From the IMG/VR virus record IMGVR_UViG_3300037875_000559, positions 1-64,000 of that record: a DNA stretch of 64,000 bases. One strand, written 5' to 3'. The notes beneath the pieces were generated by a model. That model worked only from the letters and a program-made list of their open reading frames with translations. It had not been told where the DNA came from and ran no database searches. The position numbers and the translations under genes are program-made. The DNA comes from a virus. This document shows positions 1 through 7,878 of this stretch, piece after piece (position 1 is the stretch's first letter; every line of letters begins with the position of its first letter).

Positions 1-2438
1 TTGGAGCAACCGTTGAGTGTGCTGTTGAAAACGGTCGTCTTGTCTTCACTCTAACTACCGTAGCTGGTGGTGATGTTGCTTATGGATACATCGAGTTTGT
101 AGCCAACGCAGTCGCCACAAAAGACTTTGCTTCTATTGCAGGTATTGATACTGATGTTGCGGTAAGTGGTACTCAGACTAAGTGGGGTATTCTCCCTATC
201 GCTGAAGCTATTTCTACTGCATTAGACTCAGATGGTACTAATACAAAGAAAGATCGTTTAGTGCTAAGAAATAGAACTCTCATTGGAGATAACTATTTCC
301 CACCTGTTGATCTTGGTGTTGTAGTTGTCGGTGGAGACATTCTTCCTAAACTTGGTTTGTCTCTTGGTTCTGTAAAGGCAGAGAGACAAGCTGTGGTTGA
401 GTCTGCTTCTGTTTCACTCCGACCAAGTTGGGCTGGACTTCAAGTAGATACCGATGTTGCAGTTAAGTTCTATAATGGAGATGGGGATTTCCCTGCAAAC
501 AATGTTCTAAGACTTAATGTGTCAGGCGTATCTCAAGAAATAACTTTTGTGGGTTCTGCGGGTGGAACTCTTACTAGCATTAACGGTGATGTTTTCACTG
601 CTCTAAATGTCAATGGTTTAGCGAATGTGTCAGTTCTGAGAGAGGGCATCAATCTTCGTATTGTAGATACTCTTGAAACTGTAGACTCTTTCATTGAAGT
701 TCTCGATGGCAGTGCGAATGCTCTGTTTGGTCTTTCTGAGGGTGAGACCTCCACTTCTCGTTTTGTATCTGCTAGTGCAGTTTCGTCTGCTCTCAACAAC
801 AACTATGGTGATGCAACCGCAGTTGCTTGGGCGATGCTTGATGGTGTTGAAGCGGATATGTTCCGAAAACATGGTATCTCTTACACTACAAGCACCGAAT
901 CAGGTTCAGAGTTTGTCACATTCGAGTGTTTGACAGCAGGTGTTTCTTCTGTGATTGACTTTACAGGCACTGGAAATGCTGTTTCTACTGTTGGAAATGG
1001 TTTGAAGATTACTACAGCAGACGGTGCTGTCGGAGAAGCCGCTATTCAAGGCTTCTTTGTCAAATCTTCTGTCTCTAATGGTTCAGGTTCTGCCAATACA
1101 TCTACTCTTAATGATGGTGTAGGTGTAGACGGTGTGATTGGTCAGACTTATGTAGACAGTGTGACAGGTTTCACTTTCACACTTCTTCCTAGAGATGGAG
1201 ATCAACCATACCCTTCAGGTGCTAACGCAACTATGACGTTTAATGTCTCTAAGACTATGACAGCAAATGCAAATGTGCCTGCAAATGTAGTTCCCGGAGT
1301 TCAACTGTTCGTTAGTAATACTCTTGGTACTGCTGTTGGAGATACTGCGATTGTTGAGACTTTTAATAAGGGTGGTGAAGAACCTTCTGTAGGTACACTT
1401 TACTATATGAACCTTGTCCGTAAGAAATCAGTATTTGGAACAAGTGTATTTACACGTCTTTCTGATGTTGTATCTGCGTTTGGTGATGTTGGTGCAGAGA
1501 ATCCTCTTTCTTTGGGAGCTTATCTTGCATTCTTAAACGGAGCAAATGCAGTAGCTCTTCATCAAGTTCCTCTTGAAGATGGTGCGACAAGCTTAACTTC
1601 TCTACAGGTTGCAAATGCACTGGTTGATGTCGAAGGCGATATTGTCCAAAATCAGATACAAGCTAACATCATTGTTCCTCTTGTACCTGCGGATGAGATT
1701 CTTCTTTCTGAAATCTCAAAGCATTGCGATGTACAGTCTAGTCTCAGATTTAGATCAGAGCGTACTGCGATTCTAGGTATGAGTGCTGGGACTACACCTG
1801 AGCAAGCAAGCCACCTTGCTTCTGTAACAAGAAATGCAAGAGTTCGTTTGGTTTACCCTGACATTTTGAGTTTAACTTTCACGAACACTCAGGGTGTTTC
1901 TCAGAGTTTGATCGTGGATGGTCGCTATTTGGCAGTTGCAGTAGCTTGTGCTACTACTTCTTCAACTATAGACTCTGCAACTCCTTGGACTAATCGTCTT
2001 GTGGTTGGTTTTGACTCACTGTTGCGAACTCTCGATGCTGTGGATGCAAATCTAGTAGCGAACTCCGGGGTGAGTGTTTTAGTTCCGTCAGGAAATAATC
2101 TGAAGATCCGACATGGTTTGACCACTGATATTTCTTCAGTGCTGAGAAAAACTCCAACTGTAGTACAGATTGCAGATGATGTTCAGCTACGAGCAAGAAC
2201 TTTGCTAGAGAGTTATATTGGTCAGAAATACCTTTCATCTGTCTTAGGTCAGATTGAGGGTAGGGTGAATATGCTCTTTAAGGATCTTGTGAAAGAGCAG
2301 ATTATTGATTCTTACACAGGTCTTTCTGTGGTAAGAGATCCTGAAGATCCAACAGGTCTTCTTGTAGAGGTTTACTACAAGCCTGTATTCCCACTACTCT
2401 ACATCCAGTTTACGTTTAATATCCGTAGCTCGATCTGA
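1..2438 (+). CDS. Tail sheath protein (5' end outside window)
   Basis: The reading frame is open from base 3, giving 811 visible residues with no start, so the gene begins left of the window; the in-frame GTG at 261 is not a credible start because coding-like sequence continues upstream of it. The sheath surrounds the tail tube and contracts to drive it into the host. The C-terminal 250 residues look like sheath domain IV: a long mixed alpha/beta region closing with a conserved-looking end, VYYKPVFPLLYIQFTFNI, matching the Tyr/Pro/Leu/Ile-rich last strand of phage sheath proteins. The N-terminal part is Val/Gly/Ser/Asn rich and beta-like, as in the large extra domains of jumbo-phage sheaths. 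It abuts the oppositely directed thymidine kinase gene with no spacer. Identification is from the C-terminal pattern and the tail context. Confidence 0.8.
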   Translation, partial: GATVECAVENGRLVFTLTTVAGGDVAYGYIEFVANAVATKDFASIAGIDTDVAVSGTQTKWGILPIAEAISTALDSDGTNTKKDRLVLRNRTLIGDNYFPPVDLGVVVVGGDILPKLGLSLGSVKAERQAVVESASVSLRPSWAGLQVDTDVAVKFYNGDGDFPANNVLRLNVSGVSQEITFVGSAGGTLTSINGDVFTALNVNGLANVSVLREGINLRIVDTLETVDSFIEVLDGSANALFGLSEGETSTSRFVSASAVSSALNNNYGDATAVAWAMLDGVEADMFRKHGISYTTSTESGSEFVTFECLTAGVSSVIDFTGTGNAVSTVGNGLKITTADGAVGEAAIQGFFVKSSVSNGSGSANTSTLNDGVGVDGVIGQTYVDSVTGFTFTLLPRDGDQPYPSGANATMTFNVSKTMTANANVPANVVPGVQLFVSNTLGTAVGDTAIVETFNKGGEEPSVGTLYYMNLVRKKSVFGTSVFTRLSDVVSAFGDVGAENPLSLGAYLAFLNGANAVALHQVPLEDGATSLTSLQVANALVDVEGDIVQNQIQANIIVPLVPADEILLSEISKHCDVQSSLRFRSERTAILGMSAGTTPEQASHLASVTRNARVRLVYPDILSLTFTNTQGVSQSLIVDGRYLAVAVACATTSSTIDSATPWTNRLVVGFDSLLRTLDAVDANLVANSGVSVLVPSGNNLKIRHGLTTDISSVLRKTPTVVQIADDVQLRARTLLESYIGQKYLSSVLGQIEGRVNMLFKDLVKEQIIDSYTGLSVVRDPEDPTGLLVEVYYKPVFPLLYIQFTFNIRSSI

Positions 2439-3002
2439 TTATTTCAGAGTAAACTCGGATCGGGTTGTAGGGGAGTAATGGAAGCCTACCTCAATGGAGT
2501 CCCCACCTTGGACTTCATTGCCTTGCTCATCTCTCTTTTGATTGAAGATAGCCTTCTTACCACTATTTCCAAAAGTAGATATTTCTTCTATTTCGTCAGC
2601 CCAAGCGAAAAGGTACTTACTACCCTCAAATGGTTCTCCTTTAAAGTCGGTACGAAGACCATAAGCGTATACAGGTATTTCTAGTTGAGAGACGATGTTT
2701 GAAAGTTGAAGTACTTGATTTCTGGTTAAGAATTGTGCCTCGTCTACAAATAAGATGAGGTCTTTCTTTCCCTCTACTAGTTTTTGGATTGTTTTCTCTA
2801 AGAGGTTGTCCTCTTTTGATATAGACACCGCTTTCTTTGTAAATCCTATTCTTGAAGACACTTGGTTTTGCCCATCCCTGTCCGAAGCTATTTCAGGGAC
2901 ATAAATAGTATGAGCGATGTGTTGTTCTGTGCAAGTGTATGATCTCATTAGTAAGTTTGCAGTTTTTCCTGCATTTACTGTTGAGTAAATGAAAGTTAGC
3001 AT
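2439..3002 (-). CDS. tdk: Thymidine kinase (type II), zinc-site cysteines missing
   Basis: Phosphorylates thymidine to dTMP with ATP, salvaging precursors for phage DNA synthesis. 187 residues, the usual length for the TK1-like family. Seen: P-loop STVNAGKT at residues 7-14, Walker-B-like VDEAQ at 86-90, and the family motif YGLRTDFKGEPF from 114. In the C-terminal lasso, where bacterial and human enzymes carry four zinc-binding cysteines, this protein reads STFGNSGKKAIFNQ and later SPTTRSEF, so all four are absent. It starts with ATG at 3002 and overlaps the end of the sigma-like gene by 7 bases, so the two are probably co-transcribed. Confidence 0.9.
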   Translation of the reverse strand: MLTFIYSTVNAGKTANLLMRSYTCTEQHIAHTIYVPEIASDRDGQNQVSSRIGFTKKAVSISKEDNLLEKTIQKLVEGKKDLILFVDEAQFLTRNQVLQLSNIVSQLEIPVYAYGLRTDFKGEPFEGSKYLFAWADEIEEISTFGNSGKKAIFNQKRDEQGNEVQGGDSIEVGFHYSPTTRSEFTLK

Positions 3003-3655
3003 GGTGCGACTCCAAGGGGGATTAAGATTCTTTTAATCTTTTCAATGTGTAGCTTTATTTTACGACTATCTAACCCACGACAACGAGATATGTGGGAGAC
3101 ATTATGTCCAAGCAATAAATCATTAAAAATATCCAGCAGATTTCCTGTGAGATGCTTTCTTATATCGTCTATGAGTATTTTTGTATCATAGTCTTCAGAT
3201 TTACAACTATGTGCAATCGCATAGTCTGTGTTTTCTATCGTGTCTTCCACACCTACAACTTCTTTTTCGGATCTCCTTCTTTTTTTGTTTATGTAGTTTG
3301 CAGTCACACATCTGCTGACCATGACAACATAAGTTGAAAAAGCTGATTTTTTAGCATCGAAAGGGCAAGTGCCTCTATTTCTTATTAGGATACCCTTATA
3401 TACTTCCATTAAGACTTCTTCTGCATCGCAATGTGTGTCTAAACACATCTTTCCACAATACTTATAGAACAGTTTTTTCACCTCTATATGTTTCTCACTG
3501 AGATCTATCCCCAATTCCACACCCTCTTCTCTGATAGATGACCGTTGTTTGAGTTTTGTAGGTATTTTTAAAGAAAGCGTTTGAAGAGGTATGATCCCTT
3601 CTTGCCAAGGTTTTCTTTTTATTTTCTGTTTTATACGATATATCTTCTCTGTCAC
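2996..3655 (-). CDS. Sigma-70-family-like transcription factor
   Basis: 219 residues from a GTG at 3655, which has an AAGGAG ribosome site 7 bases upstream; the frame stays open further upstream but that would overlap the divergent gene at 3707. Residues after about 75 resemble sigma region 2: an acidic AEEVLMEVYKGI helix, then a segment with AFSTYVVMVSRCVTANYI and a basic NKKRRRS stretch, as in ECF factors. The C-terminal 45 residues (LLDIFNDLLL to KIKRILI) look like region 4 with a helix-turn-helix. The inferred role is to direct host RNA polymerase to phage promoters, perhaps late ones. It lies upstream of and overlaps tdk. A divergent sigma fold is likely, but exact subfamily is not assigned. 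Confidence 0.6.
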   Translation of the reverse strand: MTEKIYRIKQKIKRKPWQEGIIPLQTLSLKIPTKLKQRSSIREEGVELGIDLSEKHIEVKKLFYKYCGKMCLDTHCDAEEVLMEVYKGILIRNRGTCPFDAKKSAFSTYVVMVSRCVTANYINKKRRRSEKEVVGVEDTIENTDYAIAHSCKSEDYDTKILIDDIRKHLTGNLLDIFNDLLLGHNVSHISRCRGLDSRKIKLHIEKIKRILIPLGVAPC

Positions 3656-3706
3656 TTTAATGCTCTCCTTTGTAGTGGGCGTTCCGATAAAAAAAGGGTT
3701 TTTCTT

Positions 3707-4705
3707 TTGGAAGATGTAAAAACAATTATCTTGAGGCTCAAAGATCTCGAAAAAAGTTCTTCTGGCAATTTTCAAGATGTTATATCTAAGAATGGTATAA
3801 GTAAAGTCAAGAATACTTTAGAGTTGTATGACTCAGGTCTGAAATATGGCTTCTCTGAGAAGGAGTTGTCGAGCATTTTGTCCTCTTTGGTCTCTTTAAA
3901 AGAGGAGGAGGATGTAACACAAGAAGCCGTCTTACCCCCTGTTGAAGCAATGTCAGAGAACGATATTTTGGATTTTTCAAAATGTGTTTTAGATTGGCTT
4001 GGAGAGGATGAGCTATTTCTCTCCCCTTTTGAAGTGTGTCAATTTTATAATCGCACACCCAACACCACTTTGAGAACACGCCTTTGCAAGTACTTCAACT
4101 CAAAAGCCCTGTCCTCTGTTAGAGTAAAAAACAGTAATAAATACACTAAGACCTATCAAACACGCTATAGGATTCCTTTAGAAGAAGAGATTTTCTCAGA
4201 TATAGAAGAAATACTCAGTGCTGTTGAAGAGGATGTCTACTCTCCCTCTTTTTTCAGTGCGTATGATTTCTTAGATGGCACAGAGTGCGAATCTTATCTT
4301 ATAGATCAAGAGGGTGTGCGTTTAAATATTGTTTTAAATTTAAGTTTGGTTTCAGCTTTTGAAAACTTCAACACAAAGATGGATTACTATGTAAAAAAAG
4401 AAGATTTGTATAAAGGTAGTCCTCGGAATCTTTTTCTTTTAAATAGATCCTTGGAGGGAGTGTTCCACACCACAAGTATTTCTAGTCTTTGCAAAGAACT
4501 TATAGCTCCATTGGAAATGAGTCCTTCTGTGGTGAAGGAGATCTCTGATGCGGTTCGTCAAGATATCAAGAACATTAAAGTTAAGACTATGTGGGAGAGT
4601 CAAAAAGAAACTTCCTTAAGTTTTAAAGCTCAAGGCAGAGTTTATTTGCTTGCATATATGCTCATCATGTATAGAGCAGGTGATTTAAAAGATTTAGAAC
4701 TGTAG
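3707..4705 (+). CDS. Hypothetical protein, Ser/Glu-rich helical
   Basis: About 332 residues if it starts at TTG 3707, which has only a weak AAAGGG upstream. An upstream ATG-like start at 3581 would overlap the divergent sigma-like gene by 75 bases and would add a hydrophobic segment unlike the rest, so I reject it. The protein is rich in Leu, Ser, Glu and Lys with predicted helices and no motif I recognise. The segment around FEVCQFYNRTPNTTLRTRLC could be a helix-turn-helix but this is weak. It ends 11 bases before the transglycosylase ATG, so the two and the primase fragment probably form one operon. Confidence 0.5.
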   Translation: MEDVKTIILRLKDLEKSSSGNFQDVISKNGISKVKNTLELYDSGLKYGFSEKELSSILSSLVSLKEEEDVTQEAVLPPVEAMSENDILDFSKCVLDWLGEDELFLSPFEVCQFYNRTPNTTLRTRLCKYFNSKALSSVRVKNSNKYTKTYQTRYRIPLEEEIFSDIEEILSAVEEDVYSPSFFSAYDFLDGTECESYLIDQEGVRLNIVLNLSLVSAFENFNTKMDYYVKKEDLYKGSPRNLFLLNRSLEGVFHTTSISSLCKELIAPLEMSPSVVKEISDAVRQDIKNIKVKTMWESQKETSLSFKAQGRVYLLAYMLIMYRAGDLKDLEL

Positions 4706-4716
4706 AGGTGTTTCCC

Positions 4717-5460
4717 ATGTTAAATCTATTACTTGCAACTTCCATGATTTTTCAATGCTTTGTGGAGGTTGTACATGAGTCTTCAAAGTACCATATTACT
4801 AGACCCTTCAAATTTCATAAAAATAAAAGAGGGGCTAAGAAAAAACGGATAGAGAAACTAGTTAGAGAGGTATGGGAAGAGGGTGGTGCAGATGTTCGAT
4901 TTCTTGCTATTTCTTGGGTGGAGTCTCGATTGCGACTGAAAATAAGAAGAGGTGATAAAGGTAAGGCTTGCGGTACGTTTCAAATCCACGCCCGACATTC
5001 GTACCCCCTTTTTCGTAGAAAAAAAGGGTATGTAGATTGGGATGAGAGTGAAAATAAACCTCAGATAGAAAGAGAGTGCCAAAAGTTAGAGAACATAAGC
5101 TATTCTATAGACACTCAGAGTAGGCTTCTATCTATGATGGATAAAAGAGGGCTTCACACCTGCCACCACAACAGTGGGTTTTATGGGAAGTGCAGTACTT
5201 TTTATAGGCAGAGGATTGACTTTTGGGTTTCTTATTATTCTATTGCTCAATACTTATGTAATGAAAGGTCTTTGATTATGGCTATGTTGAAAATAGGTGC
5301 ACCAGCTCTTGCTACACCTTTAGAGAAGATACAAGGATACCTTGACTCTATAAAGAACAAAGAAGCACAGAGTGACTCTGAACTATATATGGAAGGGTAT
5401 AATCTAGCCTCCAAAGTGAAGCTTGGAGAGGAGTCTGCTCCTGTCTGGGCTCCTACATGA
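4717..5460 (+). CDS. Lytic transglycosylase-like cell-wall hydrolase
   Basis: Cleaves the MurNAc-GlcNAc bond of peptidoglycan, either at lysis or at entry. 247 residues from ATG 4717, chosen over GTG 4708 because GAGG at 4703 is correctly spaced. An N-terminal hydrophobic stretch (LNLLLATSMIFQCFVEVV) may be a signal or anchor. The SLT-like core is visible: ISWVESRL with catalytic Glu about residue 69, GTFQIH about 86-91, and a later HHNSG. Cysteines flanking the core could form disulphides in the periplasm. The last codons overlap the primase fragment (ATGA). It could be an endolysin or a virion-associated lysin; the hydrophobic N-terminus favours an exported endolysin. Confidence 0.65.
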   Translation: MLNLLLATSMIFQCFVEVVHESSKYHITRPFKFHKNKRGAKKKRIEKLVREVWEEGGADVRFLAISWVESRLRLKIRRGDKGKACGTFQIHARHSYPLFRRKKGYVDWDESENKPQIERECQKLENISYSIDTQSRLLSMMDKRGLHTCHHNSGFYGKCSTFYRQRIDFWVSYYSIAQYLCNERSLIMAMLKIGAPALATPLEKIQGYLDSIKNKEAQSDSELYMEGYNLASKVKLGEESAPVWAPT

Positions 5461-6137
5461 GGATAGAGGATTATTTAAGGCAAGGGTTTTGTCAAACTTC
5501 TCTTCAGTATAAACAATATCTCAGTAAGAGATTAGTTTCAGACAGTACAAGCCTAGATTTCTTCTGCTGGCAACCCCCAGCAGAGGTCGCCCCTTGCTCT
5601 AGGTTTACTTCTTCTTTTGGTGCTAGAGGAGAGAAGTTACGAGACTTCCTTATCACCCCAATTTATTCTTATGGTGGAGGCATTTTAGCCTTTGAAGCTC
5701 GTAAGATATTAAAAGAGGATTCTAAGTATGTTCTTAAATACCAAACGGATCGTGCTTCTTGGAATCCTTATCTTTTGGGGGTCAAGAAAGTGACAGATAC
5801 TTTATGGGAGGGTACTGGAGATGTTTGGCTTGTAGAGGGTGTTTTTGATTACACCGCTTTGGAAGTAGCAGTGCCTAAAAGTGATGCTGTCATGTGTACT
5901 CTGAGAGCCGGTATGACCAACCTTACTTTCAATCATATTTTAAGGTTTTACACACCTTCTACTACTCTCAATATTGTGTATGATAATGATGAGGCCGGGA
6001 GAAATAAGTCAAAAATGATACATCGAAAGTTCAACCAAAATGGAGTTCGCTCTGTGGTTTGGAAATATCGAGGTAAAGATCCTAACGAAGTCTTAACCAA
6101 AGGAGGCTTGAAAACTATGCGAAGGATGTTTACTTAA
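5457..6137 (+). CDS. DnaG-type primase, Toprim catalytic half
   Basis: 226 residues carrying the Toprim fold that makes RNA primers in DnaG-like primases. Seen: VWLVEGVFDYTAL with the catalytic Glu and Asp (about residues 123-135) and IVYDNDEAGRNKS with the DxDxxG metal-binding motif (about 173-185). A full DnaG also has an N-terminal CHC2 zinc finger; here that domain is missing and is encoded about 55 kb away at 60527-61051 on the other strand. No helicase domain follows. It starts with ATG overlapping the transglycosylase stop (ATGA), implying translational coupling. Confident for Toprim, good for primase. Confidence 0.8.
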   Translation: MRIEDYLRQGFCQTSLQYKQYLSKRLVSDSTSLDFFCWQPPAEVAPCSRFTSSFGARGEKLRDFLITPIYSYGGGILAFEARKILKEDSKYVLKYQTDRASWNPYLLGVKKVTDTLWEGTGDVWLVEGVFDYTALEVAVPKSDAVMCTLRAGMTNLTFNHILRFYTPSTTLNIVYDNDEAGRNKSKMIHRKFNQNGVRSVVWKYRGKDPNEVLTKGGLKTMRRMFT

Positions 6138-6605
6138 CTATTTCTTCATTCTTTCGATAGCTTCTCCGAGAATATTTTTAATCTCAGAATCTTTGAAGAT
6201 CGGCACATTTGGAAGTGGGGTAGATTTAGAGGCTACGTCTACAGTTTCTCTATCTGAGTGGGGTATTCTTTGCCTGTAGAAATCTTCTCCCATAGTGATG
6301 AGAGCATAGTTAGTTTTATCTAGTTGTCTTTCTATCTCTGACAATATCTGAGGGAGCGATAAAAAGTTGTCTCCACACAGACGGTAGATTTCCTCTCTGA
6401 CGGGAGAAGATTTGATCGCTTTTTCCATTTGGTTGATAGCTACTCTTAGTTTATATGTCTCTACTCTAGCGTCTGATACTCCACCTGCTAGGAGAGACCA
6501 AGATGCTTGGCTAGAAGCTACCTTCTCCACACTACCTAACTCAGGTTGGGTGTTTGTAGGAGAGTCCTCAGTGGTATTACTAGAAGTTTTTGCCATATTT
6601 CTCAT
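6138..6605 (-). CDS. Hypothetical protein, helical
   Basis: 155 residues with a low-complexity Ser/Thr/Asn N-terminus and then a helical region (YKLRVAINQMEKAI and LPQILSEIERQLDKTNYALI). No recognised domain. Its stop is directly next to the stop of the Toprim gene (6137/6138), a convergent pair without spacer. The start is ATG at 6605; an in-frame ATG lies three codons later. The 136-base spacer to the next rightward gene holds a candidate promoter for that gene. Confidence 0.6.
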   Translation of the reverse strand: MRNMAKTSSNTTEDSPTNTQPELGSVEKVASSQASWSLLAGGVSDARVETYKLRVAINQMEKAIKSSPVREEIYRLCGDNFLSLPQILSEIERQLDKTNYALITMGEDFYRQRIPHSDRETVDVASKSTPLPNVPIFKDSEIKNILGEAIERMKK

Positions 6606-6689
6606 AAGATCTACTCTTTTTATATTGGTTATGTCGTATTGTCAGTAGGTGGAGTGGATAAAAAAACAACAAATGTGTGTTGGGTTGTT

Positions 6690-6700
6690 AGTTTATTTAT
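6690..6700 (+). promoter_or_regulatory. Candidate phage promoter element AGTTTATTTAT
   Basis: The 11-mer AGTTTATTTAT ends 41 bases before the ATG of the 6742 gene. The same 11-mer is at 10083-10093 and 56444-56454, each also 41-56 bases before a gene start, and close relatives are at 8398 and 29428. It resembles an AT-rich -10 or T4-late-like element. Function is inferred from position and recurrence only. Confidence 0.4.
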
Positions 6701-6741
6701 TGTGTTCTGTTTATTAATTGAAAACATAGAAAGGTTTCGTC

Positions 6742-7347
6742 ATGTATGAAAGATTAACCTCAGAAGAAAAAAGACTCGTAAGGATTGCTAAAGAGCGTCC
6801 CGACTTGAGAGATAAAATCGCCAAGTACATAAAGAAATCTTCTTCTGAGACGGTTGTACTTTTTCTCGAAGCTGTTTTAGGCGATTCAGAGAAACAAAAA
6901 CTACTTTCTTGGTTGGGTCGGCAAGAAAGTACACCAAGTAATTGGGCGGGGTGGGAAATAATCGCACATCATATGAAAGTGGAGTTCTTTGGAAATAAAG
7001 GTAGACCAAAGAATATACCAAAAGAGTATGTCAACAAAATTGGAGAGACTGTGGGCTTAGAAGTTGTTGGCATTGCAATGGATGAAAAAGCGATTGCTGT
7101 TCTTATTAAACCCCCCTCTTCTCTGGCAAAGTTAGTAAAGAACGAATTTCCTCACATCACCATCGCAGTGGATGGTGTTAAACCACCCTACAGCAACAAG
7201 CTAATAAAAAAATCTATAGAGCGTAAGACTCTTATTACCAAAGACGAGAACGGTAGGAATATTTCTTTTAATATAACTGCAAAAGTAGGGTACTTTGAGG
7301 GACGCACAAAGGCAGATCTCTTTGAGCTACCTTCAGAACTTTTCTGA
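6742..7347 (+). CDS. Possible 2H-phosphoesterase-like protein
   Basis: 201 residues starting at ATG 6742 with AAAGG upstream. The C-terminal 140 residues carry two His-centred strand motifs: IIAHHMKVEFFG (about 73-84) and FPHITIAVDG (about 132-141), followed by KPPYSNK. Paired His motifs on strands of similar spacing are the signature of 2H phosphoesterases (LigT, tRNA-ligase CPDase), which act on 2',3'-cyclic or 2'-5' RNA ends. The first motif has Lys where Thr/Ser is usual. With the HAD RNA-repair-like gene at 51296 it may belong to an RNA-repair set. The assignment is a pattern match and uncertain. The end overlaps the opposite-strand gene by 15 bases. Confidence 0.4.
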   Translation: MYERLTSEEKRLVRIAKERPDLRDKIAKYIKKSSSETVVLFLEAVLGDSEKQKLLSWLGRQESTPSNWAGWEIIAHHMKVEFFGNKGRPKNIPKEYVNKIGETVGLEVVGIAMDEKAIAVLIKPPSSLAKLVKNEFPHITIAVDGVKPPYSNKLIKKSIERKTLITKDENGRNISFNITAKVGYFEGRTKADLFELPSELF

Positions 7348-7590
7348 GATCCATGCTTTTAGTTGCTCGTCTGTCATTTCAAGTCCGTCTAGTTTGTAGA
7401 TTCCTTCCGATTTTTCTATTTTCACACCTTTTTCGATCAACTGCGAAATGAAGAAATAGTAAGTGATGGGGTCTTCCAAGTCTGGTACGCAAGAAGAATA
7501 ATTTCCATTTTTATGTGTCCTTATTTTCTGAGTTCTCTTAAAATGTGGGTATACTAGTATGCCCTCTACGTTTTTCCATGAAAATCTCAT
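7333..7590 (-). CDS. Hypothetical small protein
   Basis: 85 residues, ATG at 7590 with AAGGG 8 bases upstream. Aromatic- and Lys-rich, no motif recognised. It overlaps the end of the 6742 gene by 15 bases and is divergent from the 7606 gene with only 15 bases between the two start codons; that spacer encodes a ribosome site for each strand. Any promoter must therefore lie inside the divergent neighbour. Confidence 0.6.
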   Translation of the reverse strand: MRFSWKNVEGILVYPHFKRTQKIRTHKNGNYSSCVPDLEDPITYYFFISQLIEKGVKIEKSEGIYKLDGLEMTDEQLKAWISEKF

Positions 7591-7605
7591 AGGAGTACCC
7601 TTATC

Positions 7606-7878
7606 ATGTCAAATCAAAAAAGAGAATCGAGACAACTGAAAGTGAGACTCTCCAACAGTTCAGATTCTCTGAGATCTGTAAAATCGTATCTCGTTAGGAA
7701 CAATGTAAACTGGCTCCCAAGCGACTTTCTCCCTCGGATAAATGCTACCTTAAAAAATATAACTTCTTGCATGGAGACACTTGGTGAAATAGAGAAACAT
7801 TCTAAGAACCAAGAAATAGAAATAAAACAAGAAGACAAGAAGACAAGAAGACAAGAAGACAAAAAAAAGGATCGCTGA
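7606..7878 (+). CDS. Hypothetical small basic protein with repeat-encoded tail
   Basis: 90 residues with AGGAG 10 bases before ATG 7606. The first 70 residues look helical (SDSLRSVKSYLV, INATLKNITSCMETLGEIE). The C-terminal 16 residues (QEDKKTRRQEDKKKDR) are encoded by an 8-bp tandem repeat read in all three frames, so any change in unit number would shift the frame and alter the end. The stop overlaps the next ATG (TGATG), so the zinc-ribbon gene that follows is probably translationally coupled. Confidence 0.55.
   Translation: MSNQKRESRQLKVRLSNSSDSLRSVKSYLVRNNVNWLPSDFLPRINATLKNITSCMETLGEIEKHSKNQEIEIKQEDKKTRRQEDKKKDR
7834..7865 (+). repeat. 8-bp tandem repeat inside coding sequence
   Basis: Three perfect copies of GACAAGAA (7834-7857) and a degenerate fourth that runs into an A tract. 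It forms the 3' end of the 7606 gene. Eight is not a multiple of three, so slipped-strand changes would alter the C-terminus and could fuse or uncouple the next gene. Confidence 0.8.

Noticed and set aside
3581-3706. Extended N-terminus of the 3707 gene starting at ATG 3581
   Set aside because: It would overlap the divergent sigma-like gene and adds a segment that is the antisense of that gene; the sigma-like start at 3655 has a clear AAGGAG.
7834-7865. Short tandem repeats as a CRISPR-like array
   Set aside because: Units are 8 bp without spacers. No array of spaced repeats was seen anywhere in the window.
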